From Flavobacterium sp. (GTDB taxonomy: Bacteria > Bacteroidota > Bacteroidia > Flavobacteriales > Flavobacteriaceae): 64,000 bases of DNA. The DNA lies in assembly GCF_027531905.1 (NCBI RefSeq), contig NZ_JAPZSU010000008.1:62001-126000 (forward strand), written 5' to 3'. Every line of letters begins with the position of its first letter. Positions within the stretch are counted from its first letter, which is position 1. The translations under genes were made by a program, and so were the position numbers. The notes under the pieces were generated by a model. The model made no database searches. It was not told where the DNA came from and was given only the letters and a program-made list of their open reading frames with translations. Shown one piece after another: positions 27,466 to 35,660 of this stretch.

Positions 27466-28587
27466 TTATTTAAATTTTCTGCCCCACCATAATAAGAAAC
27501 CAGTTATAGGTAGTGATGCGCAAAGTAAACTCGCTATGAATGCAATAATCTTACCTGTAATCCCACCAATAGCACCAATATGAATGTCATAATTCATACG
27601 AATAACTTTGTCTGCAAAATTTGCGTTTTTGTATTTACTATAGATGCTATTGGGTTCAAGCTCTTTTAAAGTATTTTGATCGAAGAAAAGATAATCCATG
27701 TCGTAATGAAGTTCATCAGAATTAGAAACTTCAACCAAAATTGAAGTTGTGTCATTTTCAGGAAAATGTAGTTCAAAACTTCTTACGTTTTTATATTCTT
27801 TTTTTAAGTTTGGGATTAATCCATCAACTAGATTTTTGGGAGCAACTTGGGTAAAGACTTTTTCGTTTTTAGGGTTTACAAATCTAGGATTTTTATCACC
27901 ACCCGTAGCGATATAAGTGATGTAGTAAAACCATCCAAAAGCCATTACACATCCTGTAAAAGTTAAGATTATAGCGAATACTGAGGTATAAAATCCAACT
28001 ACGGTATGTAAATCAAAGTTTTTGCGTTTCCATCGTGTTTTGTTATTCCAATCGAATTGTAGTCGTTGACCCAAATTTTTTCTTTTTTTGGGTAACCAAA
28101 GGATTAATCCAGTAATTATCAATACAAAAAATAATAATATTGAGTACGATACTATTAATGAACCAACTGCTTCTGGTAACCATAAGCGTATATGTCCTTT
28201 TAGTATAAATCCAAAAAAACCACCATCATTATCTACTTGGTGAATTATTTTTCCAGTATATGGATTTAAAAATAGGCTTTGGTAAAATATTTCAGGTTCG
28301 GCTTCGTAATAAATTACTTCTATAGCTTCGTCTGGTTGTCCAAATAGTACACCATGAATTTTCCGATTTGGATTTTCTTTACTTGCAATTTCTTTTATTT
28401 TTGAAGCACTAATGTATTCCTGATTAATTGGAATTACCTTTTTATAATCTGAATATAAACTCTCTATTTCAGTTTTAAAAACCCACAAACAGCCAGTGAT
28501 AGCTACTATAAAAACAACCAAACCAGTACTCAACCCTAACCAAAGGTGTATTTGTCGAATTGTATTTTTAAAATTATTTTTTTTCAT
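27466..28587 (-). CDS. xusC: PepSY-TM inner-membrane protein, XusC-like
   Basis: 373 residues with four TM segments (about 15-35, 130-155, 190-220, 345-370) and PepSY-type periplasmic loops. It opens IRQIHLWLGLSTGLVVFIVAITGCLWVFKTEIESLY, the hallmark of PepSY_TM proteins, and carries HTVVGFYTSVFAIILTFTG. In Bacteroides thetaiotaomicron the Xus system (TonB receptor XusA, DUF4374 lipoprotein XusB, PepSY protein XusC) takes up foreign siderophores. The same three families occur here in the same order on one strand. The role in iron release or reduction at the inner membrane is inferred. Confidence 0.85.
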   Translation of the reverse strand: MKKNNFKNTIRQIHLWLGLSTGLVVFIVAITGCLWVFKTEIESLYSDYKKVIPINQEYISASKIKEIASKENPNRKIHGVLFGQPDEAIEVIYYEAEPEIFYQSLFLNPYTGKIIHQVDNDGGFFGFILKGHIRLWLPEAVGSLIVSYSILLFFVLIITGLILWLPKKRKNLGQRLQFDWNNKTRWKRKNFDLHTVVGFYTSVFAIILTFTGCVMAFGWFYYITYIATGGDKNPRFVNPKNEKVFTQVAPKNLVDGLIPNLKKEYKNVRSFELHFPENDTTSILVEVSNSDELHYDMDYLFFDQNTLKELEPNSIYSKYKNANFADKVIRMNYDIHIGAIGGITGKIIAFIASLLCASLPITGFLLWWGRKFK

Positions 28588-28610
28588 CTTGTAAATACCT
28601 TATAAACGAT

Positions 28611-28646
28611 TAACACTTCAAAACAATAATTTGTTTTGAAGTGTTA
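28611..28646. promoter_or_regulatory. 15-bp perfect stem-loop between xusB and xusC
   Basis: TAACACTTCAAAACA and its exact reverse complement flank a 6-nt loop. No T-run follows on the minus strand, so it looks more like an mRNA stability, processing or attenuation element than a terminator. It may lower xusC expression relative to xusA and xusB. Confidence 0.6.
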
Positions 28647-28677
28647 GAAATACAAATCTATTTTTTAAACATTTAGA

Positions 28678-29913
28678 TTATAATTTGTAAAATCCTTTGA
28701 TAGATTGACCTACTATTTTAGCTCCTTTTTTGCCAGTAGCTGTAGCAATGTCTATTTGATATACATAGGCTTCTGTTTCTGTTTCTATACTTTCGTAAAC
28801 TTTTCCATCTTGGATAAATACAGGAGAAGTATATCTTTTAGCATGTAAAGGGACATTGGCTACATCAGTAACGGTTTTTGCAACTAAATCTATGATGACT
28901 AACTTTTGATTAAATGCTGTTTGGCTTCTAGAAAAAGCATCCCAAGGAATATTGGTGTCAGCTTTCAATATTCTAGCCAAAGCTTTGTTCCCTCCGATAT
29001 AGTCAAACCAAAATATTTTTCCGCCATTGGTTGCTGTTTCTATATTAAAGAAATAGTCTTTATCAAATTCTGTTGTTTGTGCTTTGATCTTTAAAATTCC
29101 AGAAGGTTTTGTTGATGCAGTCGAAAAACCAGCTGAAACTGTTCCGCAAGAAAACGAATATAAATCGCCGCTTTCTGTTTCTATTAATCCTGTTGTTCCT
29201 CCGTTTAGTCCAATATTTGAAGTTCTATCATCACTGATTATTTTTTCGGGAGTTGTCCCAACATTTGGATATGAATATACAGCTACATAGGCTTTATTGG
29301 CATCAAGTGTAGAAAAGTTACCCTCTGAATCTAAGACATGATAAGGGATAAATAACTTATCTGATCTAACTTCTAAAGCTGTTGGCCAAGCTACTTGCTT
29401 GTTTGCTTCGTCAGAGAAAATTTTTGTGCCCACAATTTTTTGAACCGATACATTATCTACATTAATAAAATGTAATCTTCTGTTTGCAAAGCCAACACGT
29501 GGAATTTCCATTGCTAGTAATGTTTTGTTATCATCTGATTTCCCGAACATTTCTAATGAGTTTTCAAAAATGAATTGCCCTTTTAGCTGAATAACCCCTT
29601 CATTATTTGCTGCATAGCCAGCACATTGATTATCAGTACTAAATCCCGATGCAAATAAAGTTTTGCCCACTGGATAATAAAAACGCCATCCTGTTTGTTC
29701 TATTCCTGTTCCTTGAGCTGAAATTTCTCCAGACATTACATCTTCTTTACTTACAATGTATTCAGTTCCAGCTGCTCCAGAGGTAATCAATGACATTGAA
29801 ATTCCTGAGGATTTTTGATCGTTCGTGTTCGATTTATTATCATCGCTATCACAAGATCCTAATGTTAGCAATGCCACTGCTAATGCCCAATTTAAGTTTT
29901 TTAAATTTTTCAT
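28678..29913 (-). CDS. xusB: DUF4374 lipoprotein, XusB-like siderophore-binding protein
   Basis: 411-residue lipoprotein: the signal sequence ends LLTLGSC at Cys21 and is followed by DSDDNKS. Acidic residues right after the lipid cysteine match the surface-export signal of Bacteroidetes lipoproteins. The remainder is a beta-propeller-like DUF4374 fold (YIVSKEDVMSGEISAQGTGIEQ, TGWRFYYPVGKTLFASGF). XusB of Bacteroides is the characterised DUF4374 member; it captures enterobactin-type ferric siderophores at the surface and hands them to XusA. Lies 17 bp downstream of the receptor gene on the same strand, so one transcript is expected. Ligand specificity here is unknown. Confidence 0.88.
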   Translation of the reverse strand: MKNLKNLNWALAVALLTLGSCDSDDNKSNTNDQKSSGISMSLITSGAAGTEYIVSKEDVMSGEISAQGTGIEQTGWRFYYPVGKTLFASGFSTDNQCAGYAANNEGVIQLKGQFIFENSLEMFGKSDDNKTLLAMEIPRVGFANRRLHFINVDNVSVQKIVGTKIFSDEANKQVAWPTALEVRSDKLFIPYHVLDSEGNFSTLDANKAYVAVYSYPNVGTTPEKIISDDRTSNIGLNGGTTGLIETESGDLYSFSCGTVSAGFSTASTKPSGILKIKAQTTEFDKDYFFNIETATNGGKIFWFDYIGGNKALARILKADTNIPWDAFSRSQTAFNQKLVIIDLVAKTVTDVANVPLHAKRYTSPVFIQDGKVYESIETETEAYVYQIDIATATGKKGAKIVGQSIKGFYKL

Positions 29914-29930
29914 AGATATTTATATTTGAG

Positions 29931-32300
29931 TTATTTAATGGAATAGCGTAATTTTATGTATGCTGCTCTTCCGGGGTTTTGAATTCTAAAGTTGTCGTAA
30001 ACTTTTGCATCTGCTAGATTTGTGACAGAACCAGAAATACTAAATTTTTTATTTTTAAAAATATATTCTAGATCGAATCTATGCGTCAATTGAGAAGGGA
30101 TGGTGTTTTTTTCTCCTGAAGCACCACCATTTTCTTCTGCTAAGTAAAAATCATCTCCAAAATATGTACTCCAATATAGTGTACACCTGTTGTCAAATTT
30201 TTTATAAAAAGGTTTTACCGATAGATTGATATTCATAAAAAATGTTGGAATATTAGCTACTTTTCCTTTGTAATTACTATTTAAAACACCTTCATTAAAT
30301 TGATTTTCTTCTGTAATATTTTGATAGGTAACATTGGTAGAAAGTTTAGCTATCTTTTTATAATCAATGCTAATACTGTTTTCGATTCCTCTACTCAAAA
30401 CATCTTGTAAATTTTCATAATTTCCGAAAGGACCCTGTGGTGAAAAACGAATAAAATCAGTTGATTTTCTTAAAAATATATTTGATTCATATTCTAATTC
30501 CACATTCGAAATGTTTTTTTGTATGATAACCCCAATATTAAAATTATCGCTAGTTTCGGGTTTTAATCTAATATTAGGACTCTGACTAACACCATTTCCT
30601 AATATTTCATAAGATTCAGGTAGTCTGTATGCTTTTTCGTAAGATAGTTTTGTGGTTAAGAAACGAAAAGGATGCAGTGCTAAAGACGCACCATAGCCTA
30701 TCTTAGAATAATTTGGCTCAGAAAGAATGATTGCATCTACATTGTCCAAAGGATCATTCAAAGATATTGACGCTAATAATTGATATCTTTTTGCAAATGC
30801 TGAAAAGTCAATTTTTTCATTATTATCCTTAAATGTATAGGCAATACTTGTTATATATTTTTGAAGAGTACTTGGTGTTTTGAAAGCCCTATTTAATTCG
30901 TCTACTGCATCATTTCCTTTTCTTTTTAAATAATTATGAACCAGATTAACAGATAAGTCATGGTTTTTATTAAATGGATATTTTATATAGACTTGAGAAT
31001 TAAATAGTATATCTTGTAATGTAAACAATGATCTTCTTTCAAAAAGTTCTCCTTTGAAATCATCTGGATCTCTTGTTTCAATTACTTCATTCAACCAGTT
31101 GTATCTTTTATCACTGGTATCGTCTATTATTTCTTGAACCCTACCTCCAACTAAATTTGCATTAATTCTTAATTTTTGAAATGCTTTTTTATAATTAGCA
31201 GAAAATAAATAGGTGTTATTTCTCGTATTAAACGCACCAAAAGGTCTTAATATATTAAACTCAGGATGTTGTAGGTTTTTTTTGTTTTGGGCATAAGTAA
31301 GTTTAAAACTAAGTATGTCCGCAAAAGACTTGTCTACCAATCCAAATTCACCTGATAACATTGCTGATTTGTATTGATCATGAAATCGTTTAACAGATGC
31401 AGTACCAGTAATGTTTCCTAAAGCATCAAATACAGGAACATTATCGGTTTTAAAATTATTGTCGGAATAATTATAAAAAGAGTTTAGTTTAAAATAGTAC
31501 TGATTTTCTTTGTTATAATATTTAGAACTAAGGGCAAACCTACTTGTATTAAATGAACCATAGCTATAAGAAGCATCTAAAAAGGATTCTTTTTTATTTT
31601 CAGTTTTCATATTAATCACTCCAGCTAAAGCATCACCTCCAAAATTAATAGGTACAACACCTTTGTAAACTTCAATAGATTCTAATAAAAGGATTGGGTA
31701 ATTATTTAAGGTCAATGATGAACCATAGTTTTCCATAGGGACACCGTCCATGAAATATCGTATTTGATTCCCAGATAGACCATTTAATGATAAATTAAAA
31801 CCAGAACCCAATCCGCCTGATTCTCTTATGTTTATTCCAGATTTGGTTTTGAGTACTTGATTGGCATCTAATGTTAAATTTTGTAATTCTTTGGTGTTTA
31901 TAATCTCTATAGTAAAACCAGTCTCTTTTTGTCTTTTTGCGGCTGTTTTCCCTTTAATAGCAACTTCTGCCAATTGATTGGTGCGCTTTTTTAATTGAAT
32001 TTGTATATTTTGTTTGCTATTGGTATTTATTTTGTAGGAATGATTCTCATACCCAAAATGGCTTATTTTTAAAGTCCACTCTCCAGAAGGTAATGCTATA
32101 CTAAATTTACCATCTTCATCTGTCTTGGTAGCGATATTTAATTCAATGATCTCTATTGTAGTATCTACTATTGGAGTTGAAGTTTGATCAATTATTACAC
32201 CTGTAGTTGATTTTTGACCATAAATAGTTAAAGAACAAAAGACTAATATCAAATAGAAGATTGTTGTATTGGACTTAATATTATTTATAATAGGAAACAT
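29931..32300 (-). CDS. xusA: TonB-dependent receptor with N-terminal carboxypeptidase-like domain, XusA-like
   Basis: 789-residue outer-membrane receptor. A signal peptide (about 1-28) is followed by a CarboxypepD_reg-like beta-sandwich (TGVIIDQTSTPIVDTTIEI...GKFSIALPSGEWTLKISHFGYE), a plug (GFTIEIINTKELQNLTLDANQVLKTKSGINIRESGGLG, then YKGVVPINFGGDALAGVINM) and a 22-strand-type barrel ending AAYIKLRYSIK. It is the first gene of the xusA-xusB-xusC order. The promoter and paired boxes lie directly upstream. It should import iron bound to siderophores made by other organisms, since no siderophore synthesis genes are visible. Confidence 0.9.
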   Translation of the reverse strand: MFPIINNIKSNTTIFYLILVFCSLTIYGQKSTTGVIIDQTSTPIVDTTIEIIELNIATKTDEDGKFSIALPSGEWTLKISHFGYENHSYKINTNSKQNIQIQLKKRTNQLAEVAIKGKTAAKRQKETGFTIEIINTKELQNLTLDANQVLKTKSGINIRESGGLGSGFNLSLNGLSGNQIRYFMDGVPMENYGSSLTLNNYPILLLESIEVYKGVVPINFGGDALAGVINMKTENKKESFLDASYSYGSFNTSRFALSSKYYNKENQYYFKLNSFYNYSDNNFKTDNVPVFDALGNITGTASVKRFHDQYKSAMLSGEFGLVDKSFADILSFKLTYAQNKKNLQHPEFNILRPFGAFNTRNNTYLFSANYKKAFQKLRINANLVGGRVQEIIDDTSDKRYNWLNEVIETRDPDDFKGELFERRSLFTLQDILFNSQVYIKYPFNKNHDLSVNLVHNYLKRKGNDAVDELNRAFKTPSTLQKYITSIAYTFKDNNEKIDFSAFAKRYQLLASISLNDPLDNVDAIILSEPNYSKIGYGASLALHPFRFLTTKLSYEKAYRLPESYEILGNGVSQSPNIRLKPETSDNFNIGVIIQKNISNVELEYESNIFLRKSTDFIRFSPQGPFGNYENLQDVLSRGIENSISIDYKKIAKLSTNVTYQNITEENQFNEGVLNSNYKGKVANIPTFFMNINLSVKPFYKKFDNRCTLYWSTYFGDDFYLAEENGGASGEKNTIPSQLTHRFDLEYIFKNKKFSISGSVTNLADAKVYDNFRIQNPGRAAYIKLRYSIK

Positions 32301-32310
32301 TTCTCTTACC

Positions 32311-32386
32311 TTATTTAGATTTAATTAAAATAACAAAGCAAATGTAAAAGTCTTTATTATACAAACAAAATTTATTTAGAATAAAT
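32311..32386 (-). promoter_or_regulatory. Promoter of xusA with paired TTATTTAG boxes
   Basis: On the minus strand: TTG (32366-32368), a 19-bp spacer and TACATTTG (32339-32346). The box TTATTTAGAATAAAT (32372-32386) abuts the TTG from upstream, and TTATTTAGATTTAAT (32311-32325) overlaps the early transcribed region, exactly 61 bp away. This spacing is identical to that at the siderophore receptor promoter. Confidence 0.7.
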
Positions 32387-32441
32387 AAAAATAAAAACAA
32401 AGACAACTTTCTATCCGTTTCAACGATAGTGTTTTACGGAT

Positions 32442-32470
32442 AAAAAAAAACTCGATTTTTTAGAATCGAG
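32442..32470 (-). terminator. Terminator of the DUF6265-like lipoprotein gene
   Basis: CTCGATT/AATCGAG hairpin followed on the minus strand by nine T. Confidence 0.82.
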
Positions 32471-32494
32471 GTGTAAAAGAGTAATGGGTGTGTA

Positions 32495-32971
32495 TTATTT
32501 TACCTTTTTGAGGGTATAGCTTTCTGAGGTAACTTTTCCCGCTTGTTTTCCAGAAATTTTCGCGATCAACGTATTGGTATTGGCTAATTTGTAATTAATT
32601 TTTTGAGGGTAATCGTGTTTTGGATTTTCGAATACCAAGTTTTTTTCGGTGGTGGAGGTGAGGGGAAACGATACGGCTTCGTCATTATTTTCGCCTTTTA
32701 TAGTAGTTTTATAGATGAGGTTTTCTTCTTTTTGTTGCAACACAATTGTTTCGTTGTGCAAAGTATCTTTTCCTTTTATAAAATACGAAGTGCCTTCAAA
32801 AGTGCTGTCGTTTACGGATTTCCATGTTTCTTCTAAAATTCCTTGTTCAGATTGCTGGGTCCATTTGCCCAACAACCATTGCGAAGCTTTGATTTTTTCA
32901 TTTTTATTTGCGTTGTTGTTACAAGACGCAAGTGCTAAAAAGACCAATAAAAGTGTCGTTTTTTGAAACAT
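32495..32971 (-). CDS. Small lipoprotein, DUF6265-like
   Basis: 158 residues. The signal sequence ends FLALASC (Cys17), followed by an Asn/Lys-rich linker. The domain opens QWLLGKWTQQSEQGILEETWKSVNDSTFEGTSYFIKGKDTL and contains FENPKHDYPQKINY, a pattern of lipocalin-like DUF6265 proteins. Function unknown. The Cys is followed by NNNANKNEK rather than acidic residues, so retention in the periplasmic leaflet is more likely than surface export. It has its own terminator. Confidence 0.72.
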   Translation of the reverse strand: MFQKTTLLLVFLALASCNNNANKNEKIKASQWLLGKWTQQSEQGILEETWKSVNDSTFEGTSYFIKGKDTLHNETIVLQQKEENLIYKTTIKGENNDEAVSFPLTSTTEKNLVFENPKHDYPQKINYKLANTNTLIAKISGKQAGKVTSESYTLKKVK

Positions 32972-33290
32972 GATGCAAATTTTTTGTTTGGATTGATGGC
33001 GCTAATTTATGAAAAAGGAAGGAAACAAGTGGAATTAATTGGGGCAGAACAAAAAGGAAAGTGTTTTTTGGTTTGACAAAATTTGAGATCGTGTTGCAAT
33101 GAATTAACAATTTTGTTTGATATCTATTTTAAGAAGCGATGTAAAAAAAATAGCCTTAAAAACCAGACGATAGTTGATATTTTGTAAATTTAAAAATGAG
33201 CCAATATGGCTAGAAGTCAAAGCTGTTTTTGGCGGATTTGTTATGAACTTATCGGGGTAGGTGTGAATTCCAAATTCTTCAACTGGTTTC
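32972..33290. other. Intergenic region with no recognisable feature
   Basis: About 320 bp without a convincing ORF, hairpin or promoter match. A 63-codon open frame crosses it on the minus strand but overlaps the lipoprotein start and has no signature. Confidence 0.35.
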
Positions 33291-33461
33291 TTAATTTTTT
33301 ATGAAATAGATTAATTCACCAAATCTTTTCCCTAATGTGTATATGGCAAGAACACTTAATGAAATTACAATAATTTTAAATAGAAGTTTGTGTTTTCCAT
33401 TTACTAGATAGTCGTTGGTTTTGTTTATCAATTCTCTAATTTCTATTTCTAAACTATTCAT
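33291..33461 (-). CDS. Possible 56-aa single-pass membrane protein
   Basis: Small ORF from the ATG at 33461: a charged amphipathic N-terminus (MNSLEIEIRELINKTNDYL), a basic stretch (NGKHK), one hydrophobic segment (LLFKIIVISLSVLAIYTLG) and a basic/aromatic tail. The pattern is that of a genuine small membrane protein, but no family is recognised and coding status rests on composition alone. It lies just beyond the 3' end of the GAPS4-like pair; small membrane proteins are often linked to defence genes, though a link here is only a guess. Confidence 0.4.
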   Translation of the reverse strand: MNSLEIEIRELINKTNDYLVNGKHKLLFKIIVISLSVLAIYTLGKRFGELIYFIKN

Positions 33462-33578
33462 AATTAAGTGGTTTTAGGTTTTGATTTCTGTTCGTTTTTC
33501 ATAAAGAACTTAGTAAAAACTAAGTTGAAAATTATGTTTATGAAAGGGTGTTTTTTTTGCTACTAGTTTATTAGAGTA

Positions 33579-33635
33579 GGCACGGATTGCAAATCCGCGC
33601 TATCGGGGTAAGAACACCTCGGACAGCGCGGTGCC
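33579..33635. repeat. REP-like three-stem structured element at the gapS4b stop codon
   Basis: Outer stem GGCAC/GTGCC (33579-33583 with 33631-33635) encloses hairpin GGATT-GCA-AATCC (33584-33596) and stem GCGCT/AGCGC (33597-33601 with 33625-33629). It is GC-rich against an AT-rich background and directly abuts the stop codon of the gene at 33636. Confidence 0.6.
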
Positions 33636-34730
33636 TTATCTCTTGTAATATGAATATATATCGTTTTTGAACTTTTCTATGATAATTGCAATATCGCTAG
33701 TGATTCGATAAATATTTGATTTATGTAAACAGTTAATTACATTAATAGAAAAAACAAAAATTGGATTTGATAGATTTTCTTCGATTGAGTCGTGTTTAAA
33801 ACCTGGGAAACCTAAATCTAAAATTATTTCACCTTTTTCTGTTCCTAAATCAAATTCATACTTAATTTTTATACCGCTTACAAGAATTTTAGAGTAATAA
33901 TTCAAATCTGATACAAAAGGATGGTTTTCTAGATTCAATCCTCTTACTTTCATAGTTGAAATACTATCAAGTAATTTATCAAAACCTTTATGATTGTCCT
34001 TATAAACAATATCTAAATCGACAATTGATTTATATTTAAGTTGTGTTACAGAAATGTTTTGAAACGCTTTTAAAAATTCCACACGTTTTGAATCTTCAAA
34101 ATCATCAAATCTAATCATGAAAAAATCATCATCTTTATCGATGTAATGTTCTTCTTTTAAAAACTTTCGTACTTTTTCAACTACAAAATCTACAACTTCT
34201 TTTGTTTCTGGCGAAGTATAATTTTTGTTTATAATTAACACATTGTTTTCTAAAACAACATCAATTTTTGCATTTCTATCTATTGTAGTAGATTTAAAAT
34301 TTTCTAATGGATCTTCTATTTCAATTTCTATATCTAACGCAACTTTTATTTTGTCTTTACTTATTGTTTCAATGTAAAATTCTGGAGCATTTTTTAGATT
34401 GTAGCTTAATTTAAATTCACTTCGCTCAATTAAATCTTCGTGTAGATTTAGTTTTAAGTCAGCTAATTTCTCAAGTTTAAAGTCTTTCTTTACAGGAATT
34501 GAAGCATTGGTGAATTTTTGCTGCTTTTCTTTGATAACTTCATTACTTTCAATTAAATCAAATAGTTTTGAATCAATTATTGTTTTCAAGAAATATGGTA
34601 AAGTTGACTTCTTGTTTTTTGATTTTATTAATACATTTTTACTTTTCAAAATATCTGATAGTAATGAAGTGCTAATTGAATTTTTCAATAAATATTGGCG
34701 CAATAAGTCACCTTGTGGAACTCTTTTCAT
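33636..34730 (-). CDS. GapS4b-like defence protein
   Basis: 364-residue soluble protein with no signal peptide. The opening VPQGDLLRQYLLKNSISTSLLSDILKSKNVLI followed by TLPYFLKTII matches what I recall of the N-terminus of GapS4b proteins, the second component of the two-gene GAPS4 anti-phage system. The rest is beta/alpha and lysine/aspartate-rich without a recognised catalytic motif. Its ATG directly follows the stop codon of the upstream gene (34731-34733), so the two are translationally coupled. The family call is from memory, with no alignment; the alternative is an uncharacterised partner of a nuclease. Confidence 0.65.
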   Translation of the reverse strand: MKRVPQGDLLRQYLLKNSISTSLLSDILKSKNVLIKSKNKKSTLPYFLKTIIDSKLFDLIESNEVIKEKQQKFTNASIPVKKDFKLEKLADLKLNLHEDLIERSEFKLSYNLKNAPEFYIETISKDKIKVALDIEIEIEDPLENFKSTTIDRNAKIDVVLENNVLIINKNYTSPETKEVVDFVVEKVRKFLKEEHYIDKDDDFFMIRFDDFEDSKRVEFLKAFQNISVTQLKYKSIVDLDIVYKDNHKGFDKLLDSISTMKVRGLNLENHPFVSDLNYYSKILVSGIKIKYEFDLGTEKGEIILDLGFPGFKHDSIEENLSNPIFVFSINVINCLHKSNIYRITSDIAIIIEKFKNDIYSYYKR

Positions 34731-35660
34731 TTATAGATTTTTTAAGGTTGGAAAATGACCTGTAACGTCTACTTTATTTGGATTAAAGTAAGGTTGATAT
34801 TGGAGTAAAACCTCTTGAACTTTTGCTTCATTTTGAGATTTCACGTAGTCCTTAAAAGAAAATATTACTTCGTTGATAGAATCTAATTTGTCGTATTCGA
34901 TAGCTAAATCAATCATGCCTCGCAAAATATCAGCACTAAATTCTTCTTCATAATAGAATTTAAGAATAATTTCGTTATTGTATGTTATTCTTAAAACAAT
35001 AATGTCAGAATATAGATAATATAAAGGCATTTTTGTGCCGTAATAATGTTGGGTTGCTGGATTTAATCCTGAGTTATGATAAACAAACGATACATTTTCA
35101 TTTCCAAATTTTGTTTTGTCAAAAAGTATGCTGTCAATCCAAAATGATATTTTTCGGTTATCAATAACAATTATGTTTTCAAAATCTAGTTCAAAAGGAA
35201 TGTTATAATCTTTTACATACTCGTTTACAGATTCATATAAGTCATCTAAATCAGAAAAGTAAATGAGGATTCCAATAGTTTGTGCGTCTTTTATGTTAGA
35301 ATAGTTTCTTTTAAATTCGGAAAAAATTTTACTTTTTTTAAAGCATTCAAGTCCATACGCTAAATCTCGAATATGCTTCGAAAATTCACTTTTTTTGTAG
35401 CCAACTTTTTCAGTTTTTTTTACCGAAATATATCCAATATCTAAAGTTCTGTTTGAAAGTTCGCTAATATCACCAATTAGTCCATCAGCACCATGTGATT
35501 TTCTATCTTCTTTGCCTTTACCAATTTTATGCTCTTTACCTTTAAAGCATCCAATATTAGTTCCTGTCTGAATTTTGTCGTACCCTAATATTTCGGTAAA
35601 TATTTTTTTGGCTACGTCTTCTCCGCGTTCACCAATTGCTTTCGAGATTTCTCCTGCCAT
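34731..35660 (-). CDS. GapS4a-like PD-(D/E)XK nuclease-family defence protein
   Basis: 309 residues. The N-terminal helix KAIGERGEDVAKKIFTEILGY is typical of restriction-endonuclease-like folds. GKEHKIG leads to the SHGADGLIGD segment (about 55-64) and then TLDIGYISVKKTE (about 72-84), which could supply the D...xxK active-site core, followed by KHIRDLAYGLECFKKS. These signatures match what I recall of GapS4a from the GAPS4 phage-defence system. The GapS4b-like partner is directly downstream with no gap. The flanking DNA on both sides is gene-poor and repeat-rich, as expected for an acquired cassette. Confidence 0.68.
   Translation of the reverse strand: MAGEISKAIGERGEDVAKKIFTEILGYDKIQTGTNIGCFKGKEHKIGKGKEDRKSHGADGLIGDISELSNRTLDIGYISVKKTEKVGYKKSEFSKHIRDLAYGLECFKKSKIFSEFKRNYSNIKDAQTIGILIYFSDLDDLYESVNEYVKDYNIPFELDFENIIVIDNRKISFWIDSILFDKTKFGNENVSFVYHNSGLNPATQHYYGTKMPLYYLYSDIIVLRITYNNEIILKFYYEEEFSADILRGMIDLAIEYDKLDSINEVIFSFKDYVKSQNEAKVQEVLLQYQPYFNPNKVDVTGHFPTLKNL

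Noticed and set aside
32919..33110. 63-codon minus-strand frame upstream of the DUF6265-like lipoprotein gene
   Set aside because: It overlaps the lipoprotein start in another frame and shows no recognisable sequence features.
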